Positions 9,865 to 18,079 of a stretch of 64,000 bases of DNA are shown here, one piece after another. Within the stretch, counting starts at the first letter, position 1. Each line of letters begins with the position of its first letter. Under the pieces are notes generated by a model that searched no databases, was not told where the DNA came from, and worked only from the letters and a program-made list of their open reading frames with translations. Location of the stretch: assembly GCA_938084565.1 (NCBI GenBank), contig CALKEU010000005.1, positions 131,715 through 195,714 on the forward strand, written 5' to 3'. Source of the DNA: Candidatus Kapaibacterium sp. (GTDB lineage Bacteria; Bacteroidota; Ignavibacteria; Kapaibacteriales; HRBIN21). Position numbers and translations under genes: made by a program.

Positions 9865-11717
9865 AGCTGTCCTTCGTGGAGCGGCTACAACGGGGGGTGC
9901 TTGTCACAGATGGCTCCATCGAGGCGGAACTGCAGCGGCGAGGCTTATGGGAGCAGCCGCCGGAGCTCTATACCTTGCAGAAACCGGCGGTGGTGGAGGA
10001 GATCCATCGTGCATTCGTCGAAGCAGGAGCAGACATTGTGCAGACGAACACCGTTCGGGCCAACCGGATTGCGCTAGAGCGGTACGGTCTCTCTGAGAAG
10101 GTGTACGAGCTGAACCGGACGGCCGTATGGCTGGCCCGATGTGCAGCACTCCATCGGGCGTATGTGGCGGGGGTGGTAGGGCCGACGGGCAGATTTCTGG
10201 CTCCGCTGGGAAATCTTGAGCCGGAGCTCATCCGACAGGCCTTCGTGGAGCAGATTGTGGCGCTGGTCGATGGGGGTGCAGAGCTCCTCCTCTTGAAAGG
10301 GTTTGTGGAACTGCGGGAGCTCGAGCTGGCGCTCGAAGCAGCACAGCTGGTCAATCCACAGTTGCCCGTCGTAGCCCTCAAGGCCTTTCCGGAGGATGGG
10401 GCAGTGCTGGCCGGCTCGCTGCCAGCTCGGGTTGCACAGCGTTTGAGCTCTTTCCCGTTGGTGGCGCTCGGAGCCAGTGGGACGGTCGGCCCCCAGCGAA
10501 TGGTCGGTATTGCTCGGAAGCTGGTGGCAGCCAGTGCGCTCCCTGTCTGTGTACTGCCCGATGTGAGTGTGCCCCATATCCGGGGGGAGGTGCGCCTCTA
10601 TGATCCAGATCCGGACTACCTGGCACAGAGTGCTCGGACGTTGGTCGCACTGGGTGTGCGCATTGTAGGAGCCGATGGGGGGGCCACGGTGGAGTGTATC
10701 CGTGCAATTGCCGAGAGTGTGCGCTCTTCGTCTACCGTGGTTGCTCGGGTGCATCTCGACGAACCATCCCCAGCGATACAGCCAGAGCAGGCTAAGCAGG
10801 CAAGGCCGGCGCCGACCCCTTTTGCCCAGAAGTTGGGGACGAAGTTTCTCGTGACCGTAGAGCTCGATATCCCGCGTGGGGTTGAGATGAGTGCCCTCCT
10901 TGAGGGGGCGCGCTTTCTCCGGCGCTTCGGAGTTGATGCCGTCAATATCTCCGATGGAGCCCGAGCACGGCTACGGATGAGCTCGATAGCACTCTCGTAC
11001 CTCGTGCAGAGTCAGACGGGGATGGAGTGCATTACCCATGTGGCTTGCCGTGACCGAAATGTCGTGGCACTGCAGGCCGAGCTTCTGGGGGCGCATGCAT
11101 TGGGCGTGCGGAATATCTTGGCCGTGACAGGCGATCCACCGCATATTGGGGATTACCCGTTTGCGACAGCTGTTTTCGATGTGGATTCCATCGGCCTGAT
11201 TGGGATCCTCCGCTCTTTCAACGAGGGGCGTGATGCGCTGGGCAATCCATTAGGAGGGGCGACGAACTTCTGTATTGCCTGTGCCTTCAACCCTGCAGCA
11301 GATGATTGGGATGGAGAGCGGGCGCATCTGGAGCGAAAGGTAGCCGCAGGAGCACAGGTCATCTTTACCCAGCCCGTCTTCGACCCGGGGCTCTGGGAAC
11401 GCTGCCTTCGAGTGATAGAAAAGCTCGGTGTGCCGGTGCTCGTGGGGGTGCTCCCGTTGCGCACCGTGCGCCATGCTGAGTTCCTGCACTACGAAGTTCC
11501 CGGCATTCGCATCCCTCAATGGGTTCGGCGCAGGATGGCTCGGGCCGAAACGCCCGAGGCGGCTTTGCGGGAAGGCATTGCGCTGGCGGTGGAATTTGTC
11601 CACGCAGTGCGTCAGACCGTTCAGGGCATCTACCTCATGCCCCCATTCCGACGCTACGACGTAGCGGTGGAGATTCTACAGCAGCTGGAGCTCCTGCCAG
11701 AAGCGGTGGTGAGGTGA
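9861..11717 (+). CDS. Homocysteine S-methyltransferase-like / methylenetetrahydrofolate reductase two-domain protein
   Basis: 618 residues in two domains, as in YitJ-type proteins. Residues 1-300 match the homocysteine methyltransferase barrel (VTDGSIEAELQRRG, NTVRANRIALERYG). Residues 320-618 match MetF (THVACRDRN, ILAVTGDPP, GATNFCIACAFNP). The MTHFR half looks intact and should reduce 5,10-methylene-THF. The methyltransferase half is odd: the three zinc-binding cysteines expected near 206 and 271-272 are replaced (GASGTVGP and VGADGGAT instead of GxNC and GGCCG), and the usual ETF substrate motif reads LKGF. I infer that this half is inactive or repurposed. The ATG at 9861 overlaps the upstream stop and starts the conserved domain. 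Confidence 0.85.
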   Translation: MKLSFVERLQRGVLVTDGSIEAELQRRGLWEQPPELYTLQKPAVVEEIHRAFVEAGADIVQTNTVRANRIALERYGLSEKVYELNRTAVWLARCAALHRAYVAGVVGPTGRFLAPLGNLEPELIRQAFVEQIVALVDGGAELLLLKGFVELRELELALEAAQLVNPQLPVVALKAFPEDGAVLAGSLPARVAQRLSSFPLVALGASGTVGPQRMVGIARKLVAASALPVCVLPDVSVPHIRGEVRLYDPDPDYLAQSARTLVALGVRIVGADGGATVECIRAIAESVRSSSTVVARVHLDEPSPAIQPEQAKQARPAPTPFAQKLGTKFLVTVELDIPRGVEMSALLEGARFLRRFGVDAVNISDGARARLRMSSIALSYLVQSQTGMECITHVACRDRNVVALQAELLGAHALGVRNILAVTGDPPHIGDYPFATAVFDVDSIGLIGILRSFNEGRDALGNPLGGATNFCIACAFNPAADDWDGERAHLERKVAAGAQVIFTQPVFDPGLWERCLRVIEKLGVPVLVGVLPLRTVRHAEFLHYEVPGIRIPQWVRRRMARAETPEAALREGIALAVEFVHAVRQTVQGIYLMPPFRRYDVAVEILQQLELLPEAVVR

Positions 11718-12316
11718 TGTGGTGGTGTATTGCCGTAGCTGGGCTGTTGAGTGGATGTGGGGTCATTGCCTTCCTTGTCAATGAGCCTACGCCATCGGAA
11801 CGCTCGCTGATGCTCCAACAGGGAGCACTGCCGGTAGAGGTGCGCCTCTGGGGGCATCCGCCGGTATGGGAACGACTGGAAGAGGGAAGCATTCGGATAG
11901 GGGCGGGAACAGTAATGGGAATGCGCGTGAGGGGTTTGACGATGTTTACGGCCACCTTCCGGCTGCACTCAACGGGCGGCTATCGGCTTTGGGTACGGAC
12001 CACGCCCCATGAATGGCGGCAGCGATCGGAAGCGGCTCTTGAGTTGACCGTGGAGGCAGAGCAACTGCGTGTGCACGCAGGGGCTCGGCGCGATACGCTC
12101 GAGATCCCAACCGCGGGCAGTCACTCCTGGCAGCTCACACAGTGGGAACGAGGAGTCGAAGCCCGGTTCGAGTGCCTCCCACCGATGTGGTTTGCTACCG
12201 AGCACCCCTTGACGGAATGGATCCTCCTTGAGCCCCTCCCGGGGTCCGAGGTAACGCTGGAGGCTTTAACCGTTACGGAAGCGATTCCACTACTCTGGCC
12301 CGGAACGCAGGAGTGA
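11717..12316 (+). CDS. Predicted lipoprotein, unknown function
   Basis: A 199-residue protein beginning with a lipoprotein signal (AGLLSGCG, Cys about 12). The rest is beta-rich with alternating hydrophobic strands (FTATFRLHSTGGYRLWVRTT, ALELTVEAEQLRV) resembling a laminin-G/concanavalin-like sandwich, but I cannot assign a family. The start overlaps the MTHFR stop by one base (TGATG), so it is translationally coupled to it. It converges on the next minus-strand gene with a one-base gap. It is probably an envelope protein. Confidence 0.65.
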   Translation: MWWCIAVAGLLSGCGVIAFLVNEPTPSERSLMLQQGALPVEVRLWGHPPVWERLEEGSIRIGAGTVMGMRVRGLTMFTATFRLHSTGGYRLWVRTTPHEWRQRSEAALELTVEAEQLRVHAGARRDTLEIPTAGSHSWQLTQWERGVEARFECLPPMWFATEHPLTEWILLEPLPGSEVTLEALTVTEAIPLLWPGTQE

Positions 12317-12317
12317 C

Positions 12318-12629
12318 TTACGGGGACGGGGCACGGAGGGAATCGGTGAGCATGCGCTGAGCACGGGCAGCTGCTGAATCCATAACTCGGCGGAGCCGAG
12401 CTGGCTCGCGGATCAGCCCAAGGAAGTGCTGCCGGAATTCAGCTTCGCTCTTGTAGCCATGGCGAGAGAGGGTAGCCCGAACATGGGCGTTCCCCACGGC
12501 GGTGTCCGGATAGAGCTCCCGAGCCACCAAGATTTCCGCATAGGTCTGAGCGAAACGGTCTTCTTCTGGGCCCCAGTCCGAACTACAGGCTACCAGGAGG
12601 GATAGCGCGCATAGGACGATCCACCTCAT
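12318..12629 (-). CDS. Small lipoprotein, possibly DUF4296-like
   Basis: A 103-residue protein with a clear lipobox (LLVACSS, Cys about 15) and a mostly helical remainder (FAQTYAEILVARELY, EAEFRQHFLGLIREPARL). Size, lipobox and helix pattern resemble the DUF4296 lipoproteins common in Bacteroidota, but the similarity is by eye only. It overlaps the upstream dihydroorotate dehydrogenase stop by four bases, so it ends the rpoN-pyrD unit. Function unknown. Confidence 0.65.
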   Translation of the reverse strand: MRWIVLCALSLLVACSSDWGPEEDRFAQTYAEILVARELYPDTAVGNAHVRATLSRHGYKSEAEFRQHFLGLIREPARLRRVMDSAAARAQRMLTDSLRAPSP

Positions 12630-13738
12630 GGGTCAGGGGCGAGAGAAGAGCACATCCATCGGTAGACATCATCGCCGTAGTGGGCTAGGGCATGGATGTA
12701 GCCGGTGTACCATTGGACCAGACTTGCTCCAGTGGCAAGGGCTTCCTGCAGATCCGTAGGGCTCATGATGCCGCCGACAGCTAGCAGATGAAATTCACGG
12801 TCCCTTCGGTGTTGTGCAAGCCACTGGGCGGCTAGCTGTAGGAGCTGCTGACGGCGTTTGGCAAGCGGTGCTCCGCTGACGCCGCCACCGAGACGGCGCC
12901 AGAAGGCTGCGTAGTGGCGCAGTTCTGAACTGGCGAAGGCCGGCATAAGGGCCTCATAGGCCGTGGAAGTATTGCCGATAGTCATCCCATCGTATCCGAG
13001 TTCGAGCAGCAGTTCGAGGAGGCGCAGCAGTGACTCAGCGGGTGTGTCCACGGAGACTTTGACCAAAACGGGCAGAGGACGGCTACGGTGCACGAGGAAG
13101 TGGTCAGCAATCCACCGCAGGCGATGTTGAAGGGCGTGCCACGAGGGGTCATGGGGAATGTTGGGACAGCTCTCGTTGATTTCGATGAAGTCGGCTCCAG
13201 CGTCGCTGTAAAGGCGCAGGCCTTCCAGAAGGAGCTGGAGGGCCTCGGAGGGATTGAGTTCTGGGTCGAGAGCAACGCTGATCCCGAGCGGGAAGGCTGT
13301 GTAGCGTGGCAGGGTTCGTATCCAGGCTGCGGCAGCGCGGTGGCCTGCGTTCGGGAGCCCCAGCACGTTGAGGGCTGCCCGGGTGCGGGGAAAGCTCATG
13401 AAGGGGTGCCGAATACCGAAAGCCGTCCTGCCGCGCCGCGAGAGGGCGGTGATGGTCCCGAGAAGATAAGCCCCTGCACCTTGGCGATAGGCCAGTTCGT
13501 AGCCTTCACCGTACTTGAACAGGCCGGCTGCATTGAACACTGGGCAGCGGAAGCGTAGTCCCCAGTAGCGTCGTTCTGCGTGAGGGGGTGGGTCGAAGGG
13601 GACTGCTGGCACGTGACGGCTGAGGTGCTTCCACAGGAGAGGCCGTCCCCAGCTGTGGAGGGCAAGCACAAGAGGAAAGGGGAGCAGGTGGACGGGAAAG
13701 CGGTGCCCCCAGCGGAGGAGGCAGTACGCCAGGCTCAT
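12626..13738 (-). CDS. pyrD: Dihydroorotate dehydrogenase, class 2-like with a cysteine at the catalytic position
   Basis: Flavoprotein of pyrimidine synthesis that oxidises dihydroorotate to orotate. The 370 residues include an N-terminal hydrophobic helical segment typical of membrane-associated, quinone-using class 2 enzymes, then NAAGLFKYGEG, NESCPN (about 188-193), LVKVSVD, the GNTS loop, GGVSGAPL and the FMN-phosphate site VGGIMSPTD...WYTGYI. Class 2 enzymes normally have serine in NxSSPN; here it is cysteine (about 191), the class 1 residue. The ATG at 13738 overlaps the rpoN stop by four bases. A dihydroorotate dehydrogenase-like enzyme with another substrate is possible. Confidence 0.8.
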   Translation of the reverse strand: MSLAYCLLRWGHRFPVHLLPFPLVLALHSWGRPLLWKHLSRHVPAVPFDPPPHAERRYWGLRFRCPVFNAAGLFKYGEGYELAYRQGAGAYLLGTITALSRRGRTAFGIRHPFMSFPRTRAALNVLGLPNAGHRAAAAWIRTLPRYTAFPLGISVALDPELNPSEALQLLLEGLRLYSDAGADFIEINESCPNIPHDPSWHALQHRLRWIADHFLVHRSRPLPVLVKVSVDTPAESLLRLLELLLELGYDGMTIGNTSTAYEALMPAFASSELRHYAAFWRRLGGGVSGAPLAKRRQQLLQLAAQWLAQHRRDREFHLLAVGGIMSPTDLQEALATGASLVQWYTGYIHALAHYGDDVYRWMCSSLAPDP

Positions 13739-15399
13739 CGGAGTGCCTTGCGTTTCCACATCGGCGGGAAGCCCATTTCCTCACGGTACTTGGCTACGGT
13801 GCGCCGTGCAACTTTGTAGCCCATTTCATGTAGCTTGCGAGCAAGCTGCATGTCGCTGAGTGGCTTGTTGGGATCTTCGTGCTCGAGTAGCTCGCGGAGC
13901 TTTTGTTTGACCACTTCGACCGAGATGGCCTCTTCCCCGCTCGCACTCGGGAGTGCTTCCGTGAAGAGTTCTCGCAGGGCGAAGATGCCAAAGTCAGTCT
14001 GAACGTGCTTATTGGCCACGGCACGGCAAACAGTTGAGGTGTCAAAGCCGGTTTCCCGACTCACATCAGCGTAAATCATGGGCTTCAAGTAGGCCGGACC
14101 GTATTCGAAGAACTCCCGCTGGAGCTTGACAATTGCCGTCATGATGGCCAGCAGAGTGTGTTTACGCTGCTGGAGGGCCGTGAGGATGGCTCGCGAGACG
14201 ACGTAGTTGCGGCGTAGGGCTTGGCGGGCCTGAGGGTTGATGTGCCGCAGAGAGGATTGGCGCTGGAGATGTTGCAGCCGTCGGAAGAGCGCATTGATGT
14301 TGAGTGTCGGGAGGATCCCGTCGTTGAGCGTAATCTGGAGCTCCCCAGTTTCGGGGTCTCGGGTAACTGTAAAGTCGGGCGAGACCGTTGGGGGAGGTTC
14401 CTGAGAGGCAGCCACCCCGGGCCGAGGGTTGAGGTGGCGGATGACTTCATAGGCTTGCTGAAGCATGGTAGGGGTTAATTGCCCGCCGAAGTGGCGCAGG
14501 AGTTCCTGCCAGGTGCGTCGGGTCAGCGCAGGAAAAGCTTCCTGGAGGATGCGATAGGCCCAGCGTTCAGCTTCTGTCTGTAAAGGGCGAGCCTCTAATT
14601 GAGCCAGGAGGCACTCTTGCAGCGTGCGCGCTCCAACTCCTGGGGGGTCGAGCTCGCGCTGGAGGCGCTTGAGGAGGCGCTCGGCGTGTTCGAGAGTCAG
14701 TGGGGTCAACAGGGAAACGTTCGGGATAGCACGGTTGAGTACCAGGTGAGCTGCTATCGGGTCAAGAGCGTAGCGCCAGGCGGGGTTGTCCGACGGCTGG
14801 ACAGTCTGGTGGGTAGTCAGACGCTCGTAGTTGAGCTCGGCTATCCGAGCATTGGTACGCTGAAGCAGTGTCTCCACGCTTTCCCGTAGATAGCCATCGG
14901 GGTCAAGGCTGCCGATGAGCTCCTCGGCAAAGAGCCTCTCTTCGGGCGAGAGATCAAGGAGCGGGAGCTGTTTCCACAGGACCTCGTAGAGGCTCTGCCG
15001 TTCCTCCGGTTCCCAGGGCTCCTCCTCTTCGTCGCTCTCTTCGGGGCTAGACATGGTGTGCGGTGCGTGCCAGAACATGGTGTAGTAAGCGAAAGGGTTC
15101 TGCTGGATGTCGTACTCGGTGGTCTCCTCCGTGCGCAACAGTTCGGGGGGTTGATCGCTGCTGGCGAGTTCCTCCAATGAGGCCTCTGGGACCGGGCTGT
15201 CGGAAGGAGAGCTTTCGGTGCCACCGTCTTCCTCAAGGTAGGGATTGTCGGCCAGCGCTGACATGAGCTCCTCGAGAGCCTCCTCGTTGGAGAGCTCCAG
15301 CAGACGCTGGTAATGAGTCTGTTGCAGCACTAAGGCAGGGTTAAGCCGGAGGTGCTGTTGGAGCTCGGGGCTGAGCTGGAGTCTCTGCTGAGGGCCCAT
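13735..15399 (-). CDS. rpoN: RNA polymerase sigma-54 factor
   Basis: Alternative sigma factor recognising -24/-12 promoters and dependent on AAA+ enhancer-binding activators. The 554-residue protein has the glutamine/leucine-rich region I (LQLSPELQQHLRLNPALVLQQ), an acidic region II (about 55-130), the core-binding domain, the helix-turn-helix region and the RpoN box ARRTVAKYRE (about 531-540). It starts at the ATG at 15399, 39 bases after a TAGTTTCG promoter element. It is coupled to the dihydroorotate dehydrogenase gene. No sigma-54 activator is encoded in the window. Confidence 0.95.
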   Translation of the reverse strand: MGPQQRLQLSPELQQHLRLNPALVLQQTHYQRLLELSNEEALEELMSALADNPYLEEDGGTESSPSDSPVPEASLEELASSDQPPELLRTEETTEYDIQQNPFAYYTMFWHAPHTMSSPEESDEEEEPWEPEERQSLYEVLWKQLPLLDLSPEERLFAEELIGSLDPDGYLRESVETLLQRTNARIAELNYERLTTHQTVQPSDNPAWRYALDPIAAHLVLNRAIPNVSLLTPLTLEHAERLLKRLQRELDPPGVGARTLQECLLAQLEARPLQTEAERWAYRILQEAFPALTRRTWQELLRHFGGQLTPTMLQQAYEVIRHLNPRPGVAASQEPPPTVSPDFTVTRDPETGELQITLNDGILPTLNINALFRRLQHLQRQSSLRHINPQARQALRRNYVVSRAILTALQQRKHTLLAIMTAIVKLQREFFEYGPAYLKPMIYADVSRETGFDTSTVCRAVANKHVQTDFGIFALRELFTEALPSASGEEAISVEVVKQKLRELLEHEDPNKPLSDMQLARKLHEMGYKVARRTVAKYREEMGFPPMWKRKALR

Positions 15400-15437
15400 T
15401 GCGCTGTAGCACTAGCATAGCAGACAGCCCTTTGGCA

Positions 15438-15445
15438 CGAAACTA
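15438..15445 (-). promoter_or_regulatory. -7 promoter element TAGTTTCG before rpoN
   Basis: The minus strand carries TAGTTTCG in the 83-base gap between the MoxR ATPase and rpoN. It is a one-base variant of TAnnTTTG, of the same type as TAATTTCG elsewhere in the window. It would give a transcript starting about 30 bases before the rpoN ATG. Confidence 0.4.
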
Positions 15446-15482
15446 CGAAAAAGTTGCCCTTGGCAAGCTGCTTGGTAGTGAC

Positions 15483-16781
15483 TCACTCAAGGCTGCGCAG
15501 GAAATGGGCTAGCTCCCGTTCGAGGGAGAGCTTGAGCTCGCGAACCTCCTCGCAGGCGGGGACGAAATCGCGTAGGAACTGTTCTAGGAGACGCTTGTTC
15601 TGCTCCACCGTGTGGTCAGCGCCGCCGAATGTCTCCTTAAGCCAGTCTAGAAAGGTACGGCGGAGAGGGGACTGTGCGAGGCTGCTGAGGGGGCGAAAGA
15701 GCAGGCTGCGGTCCCGTTGGAGTTCCTCGAGCAGAGATTGGAATGCAAGCAAGAGACGCACCTGTTCGAACCCGTTAGAGGCGTGGAGCGAGTTGGCAAC
15801 GGTCGTGTAAGCCTTCCGGAAGAGCTCCACTTCCTCTGGAATCCCCACGGTGGCGAAGATGAAGTAAAGCTTGCTGATATCCTCCGGGCACACTTCTCCT
15901 CGGCCATGCAGGAGTGCGATGGTGCGCAGCAGATTGAGGGACTTGGCCTGCGTGCGTGGGGAGATGTAGTAGTCAATCGGCGGGGTGCTCCCGCGGTAGT
16001 GCTCCCGGAGGGCGCGGTTGCGCAGAACTTCATAGTAGCGGATGACCAGATTGGCAAAGTAGATAAGCTCGGGCCGAATTGTAATGTGGCGTTCCGCGTC
16101 CTGGCCCGTGACAATCGTGTGAACATAGCGGAGCAAGGCAAAGGGAATTGTGCGCGGAGGAGAGGCGGGTTTGCCACCGTGGAGCAAGAACTGCTGCGCA
16201 ATCTTGTACTGGATGTACGGCTCCTTGTCGGGCAGGATGACAGCCTTGTAGAGGAAGCGGTCGAGGATAGCCTCCGTGATATCGCTGACGCGCAGGTAGT
16301 TCGTTGCTGCAATGACGGTGTGAAGCTTAGCCGGGACATTCTGTACCCCACGCATGAGCTGCCGTTCGTTGAGCACCGACAGCAGTGCCCGCAGCGTGAA
16401 GTCATTGGCGTCGAAGATTTCATCGATGAAAGCAAACTCGCAGTCGACGATGGAGCCTTCGATGTTATGGATGATGCGTCCGCGCTTGAGTTCTTCAATG
16501 TCCACGGCACCGAAGTACGTGTCGGGCTGTTGCTCTTTGCTGGCCTGGACGCGAAAGACGCGGGCACCCGAGAACAGGCAGAAGATCTGCTCTGCCAGCA
16601 GGCTCTTTCCAACCCCCGTACGGCTCTGGAGCAGGAGGTGCTCGCCGGTCACGAGCGCGCAGAAGGCTTGTTCGACGACCTCTTCACGGTTGACTACTCG
16701 GCGGCAGACGAAGTCGACGGCTTCCTTGAACTCCCGCGCCAGGGCTTCATAACTCCAGGATTGGAAGTCAGCTTCTCGCAT
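15483..16781 (-). CDS. MoxR/RavA-type AAA+ ATPase
   Basis: AAA+ chaperone-like ATPase. The 432 residues contain Walker A SRTGVGKS (about 53-60), Walker B FAFIDE (about 117-122), sensor 1 AATNYL and the ILDRF arginine-finger region, followed by a C-terminal helical domain. MoxR proteins usually work with a von Willebrand A-domain partner in metal insertion or complex assembly, but none is adjacent. The ATG at 16781 is preferred; a GTG at 16805 is an in-frame alternative. A weak promoter-like TAATTTTT lies at 16810-16817. The gene precedes rpoN in the same direction. Confidence 0.85.
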   Translation of the reverse strand: MREADFQSWSYEALAREFKEAVDFVCRRVVNREEVVEQAFCALVTGEHLLLQSRTGVGKSLLAEQIFCLFSGARVFRVQASKEQQPDTYFGAVDIEELKRGRIIHNIEGSIVDCEFAFIDEIFDANDFTLRALLSVLNERQLMRGVQNVPAKLHTVIAATNYLRVSDITEAILDRFLYKAVILPDKEPYIQYKIAQQFLLHGGKPASPPRTIPFALLRYVHTIVTGQDAERHITIRPELIYFANLVIRYYEVLRNRALREHYRGSTPPIDYYISPRTQAKSLNLLRTIALLHGRGEVCPEDISKLYFIFATVGIPEEVELFRKAYTTVANSLHASNGFEQVRLLLAFQSLLEELQRDRSLLFRPLSSLAQSPLRRTFLDWLKETFGGADHTVEQNKRLLEQFLRDFVPACEEVRELKLSLERELAHFLRSLE

Positions 16782-16862
16782 CGATGGGAGCAGGCGGACC
16801 GACACAGAGAAAAATTAAGGCAATTTGGCCAGACGATGGCGGACGCAACGCTGGGAATTTGT

Positions 16863-16870
16863 TAAGTTTG
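16863..16870 (+). promoter_or_regulatory. -7 promoter element TAAGTTTG for tRNA-Pro
   Basis: Exact TAnnTTTG match ending nine bases before the first base of the tRNA, the spacing expected when transcription begins at or just before the mature 5' end. This placement is the best internal support for the motif as a real promoter in this genome. Confidence 0.7.
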
Positions 16871-16879
16871 CTCTGTCTA

Positions 16880-16954
16880 CGGGGCGTAGCGCAGCTTGGC
16901 GAGCGCGCCTGGTTTGGGACCAGGAGGTCGTGGGTTCGAATCCCACCGCCCCGA
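16880..16954 (+). tRNA. tRNA-Pro (anticodon TGG)
   Basis: A 75-nt cloverleaf. The acceptor stem CGGGGCG pairs with CGCCCCG (16947-16953) and the discriminator base is A. The anticodon arm is CCTGG, loop TTTGGGA, CCAGG, giving anticodon TGG (proline). The T arm has GTGGG and GGTTCGAATCCC. The 3' CCA is not encoded. A lipoprotein gene starts 29 bases downstream on the same strand and may be read from the tRNA promoter. Confidence 0.97.
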
Positions 16955-16982
16955 CAGGGTCTGAGCAGACGAAGTGGGAGCG

Positions 16983-17468
16983 ATGTGGTGGGTAATCGTT
17001 GGGGCTGCCGGGCTGATAGGCTGTGCACAGAGTACGCAGCCAGAGTCTACGGCCGAACGGCTGACACTCCAGCAACTTCAGACGACCCCGGGCTTTGCAT
17101 GGTTTTCTGCGGAGTTTCAGGCCTACCAACCCGATACGCTGCTTGTGGCGGAAATCCGGCAGCTCTATCGTCCGGGGTTCCACCGCTTCTACATATATGT
17201 CAAGCCGACGTGCTCGTGTGTGGGAACGCAGAAGCTCTTCCCGCACTTTGTGCGAGTACTGGTCGAGTGTGGAGTCGAGGCAGGTGACTACGAAATTTAC
17301 GCCATGCATGATGTCGGGGATCGCCATCCGTACGGCCACCGGTGGCGGCTCCAGCGCTTACCCTCCTTCTTCGTCACGGCCGCCGATTCCCTTGTGGGGA
17401 GTCTCGTCGGCGATCTGCCGCCGGATAAAACGATTGAGGGCTTTCTCCTCGAGGCACTGCGGCGCTAG
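16983..17468 (+). CDS. Thioredoxin-fold-like lipoprotein with CxC motif
   Basis: A 161-residue lipoprotein with lipobox LIGC (Cys about 14). The centre reads FYIYVKPTCSCVGTQKLFP, a strand-Cys-Ser-Cys-helix arrangement like a thioredoxin active site but with CxC (about 77-79) in place of CxxC. A cis-proline-like RLPSFF segment follows, as expected for the fold. I infer a periplasmic thiol-redox or metal-handling role. The ATG at 16983 follows a GGGAG ribosome-binding site; a GTG nine bases upstream is the alternative. It has no separate promoter after tRNA-Pro. Its 3' end overlaps the convergent thymidylate kinase gene by four bases. Confidence 0.7.
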   Translation: MWWVIVGAAGLIGCAQSTQPESTAERLTLQQLQTTPGFAWFSAEFQAYQPDTLLVAEIRQLYRPGFHRFYIYVKPTCSCVGTQKLFPHFVRVLVECGVEAGDYEIYAMHDVGDRHPYGHRWRLQRLPSFFVTAADSLVGSLVGDLPPDKTIEGFLLEALRR

Positions 17469-18079
17469 AGAGCTTGCTCAAGGGGGAGGTGGGGGCGGAC
17501 GTGTTCCCAGATTTCGGCGTGGATTGCATCGGGAGAGCGTGTGCCATCGATGGGAATGACCCGCTGTGGTTCGCGGCGGGCAATTTCCCAGTAACCCTGC
17601 CGGACACGCTCGAAGAAGGCCGGGCCAGCGCGCTCCATGCGATCGGGGATGCCGTGGCGCTGTATGGCTAGCTCGACGGGTACATCCAGGAAAAAGGTCA
17701 GGGTTGGCTCGATCTCGCCGACAGCAATCCGGTTGCAGGTCAACACGAGCTCCAAGGGAAGCCCTCGACCATAGCCTTGGTAGGCTGTTGTGGAATCAGC
17801 GAAGCGGTCGCAAAGGACAATGGTGCCGGCTTCGAGGGTGGGGCGGAGCACGGTTTCAACCAGTTGGGCCCGGGCGGCGTTGAACAGGAAGAGTTCCGCC
17901 AGGGGCACAATGTCTGTGGGGCCTTCCAAGAGGAGGTGCCGGAGCCGTTCCGAAAGCGGTGTCGTTCCAGGCTCACGGACGATAGTTACCCGATAACCGA
18001 GCCGCTGGAGGCGATCGGCTAGGCGGTGGAGCTGGGTCGATTTACCACAGCCGTCCAAACCTTCAAAGGTGATCAGCAT
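17465..18079 (-). CDS. tmk: Thymidylate kinase
   Basis: Phosphorylates dTMP to dTDP with ATP. The 204 residues contain the P-loop GLDGCGKST (7-15), the DR[FY] motif in CDRFADST followed by AYQGYGRGL, and a C-terminal LID region. The start ATG at 18079 is set by conservation (MLITFEGLDG) and lies 17 bases inside the 3' end of rsmI. It is the last gene of the run topA, macro, NUDIX-TadA, rsmI, tmk. Confidence 0.95.
   Translation of the reverse strand: MLITFEGLDGCGKSTQLHRLADRLQRLGYRVTIVREPGTTPLSERLRHLLLEGPTDIVPLAELFLFNAARAQLVETVLRPTLEAGTIVLCDRFADSTTAYQGYGRGLPLELVLTCNRIAVGEIEPTLTFFLDVPVELAIQRHGIPDRMERAGPAFFERVRQGYWEIARREPQRVIPIDGTRSPDAIHAEIWEHVRPHLPLEQAL

Noticed and set aside
9861-11717. Two separate genes (methyltransferase and MTHFR)
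   Set aside because: The frame is continuous with no internal stop, and the two-domain layout is known from YitJ-type proteins.
15647-16612. 321-codon minus-strand frame inside the MoxR gene
   Set aside because: A shifted-frame shadow of the ATPase gene with a serine/arginine-rich translation and no independent start signal.
15717-16865. 382-codon plus-strand frame opposite the MoxR ATPase
   Set aside because: The minus strand carries Walker A/B motifs; the plus-strand translation mirrors the codon pattern of that gene.
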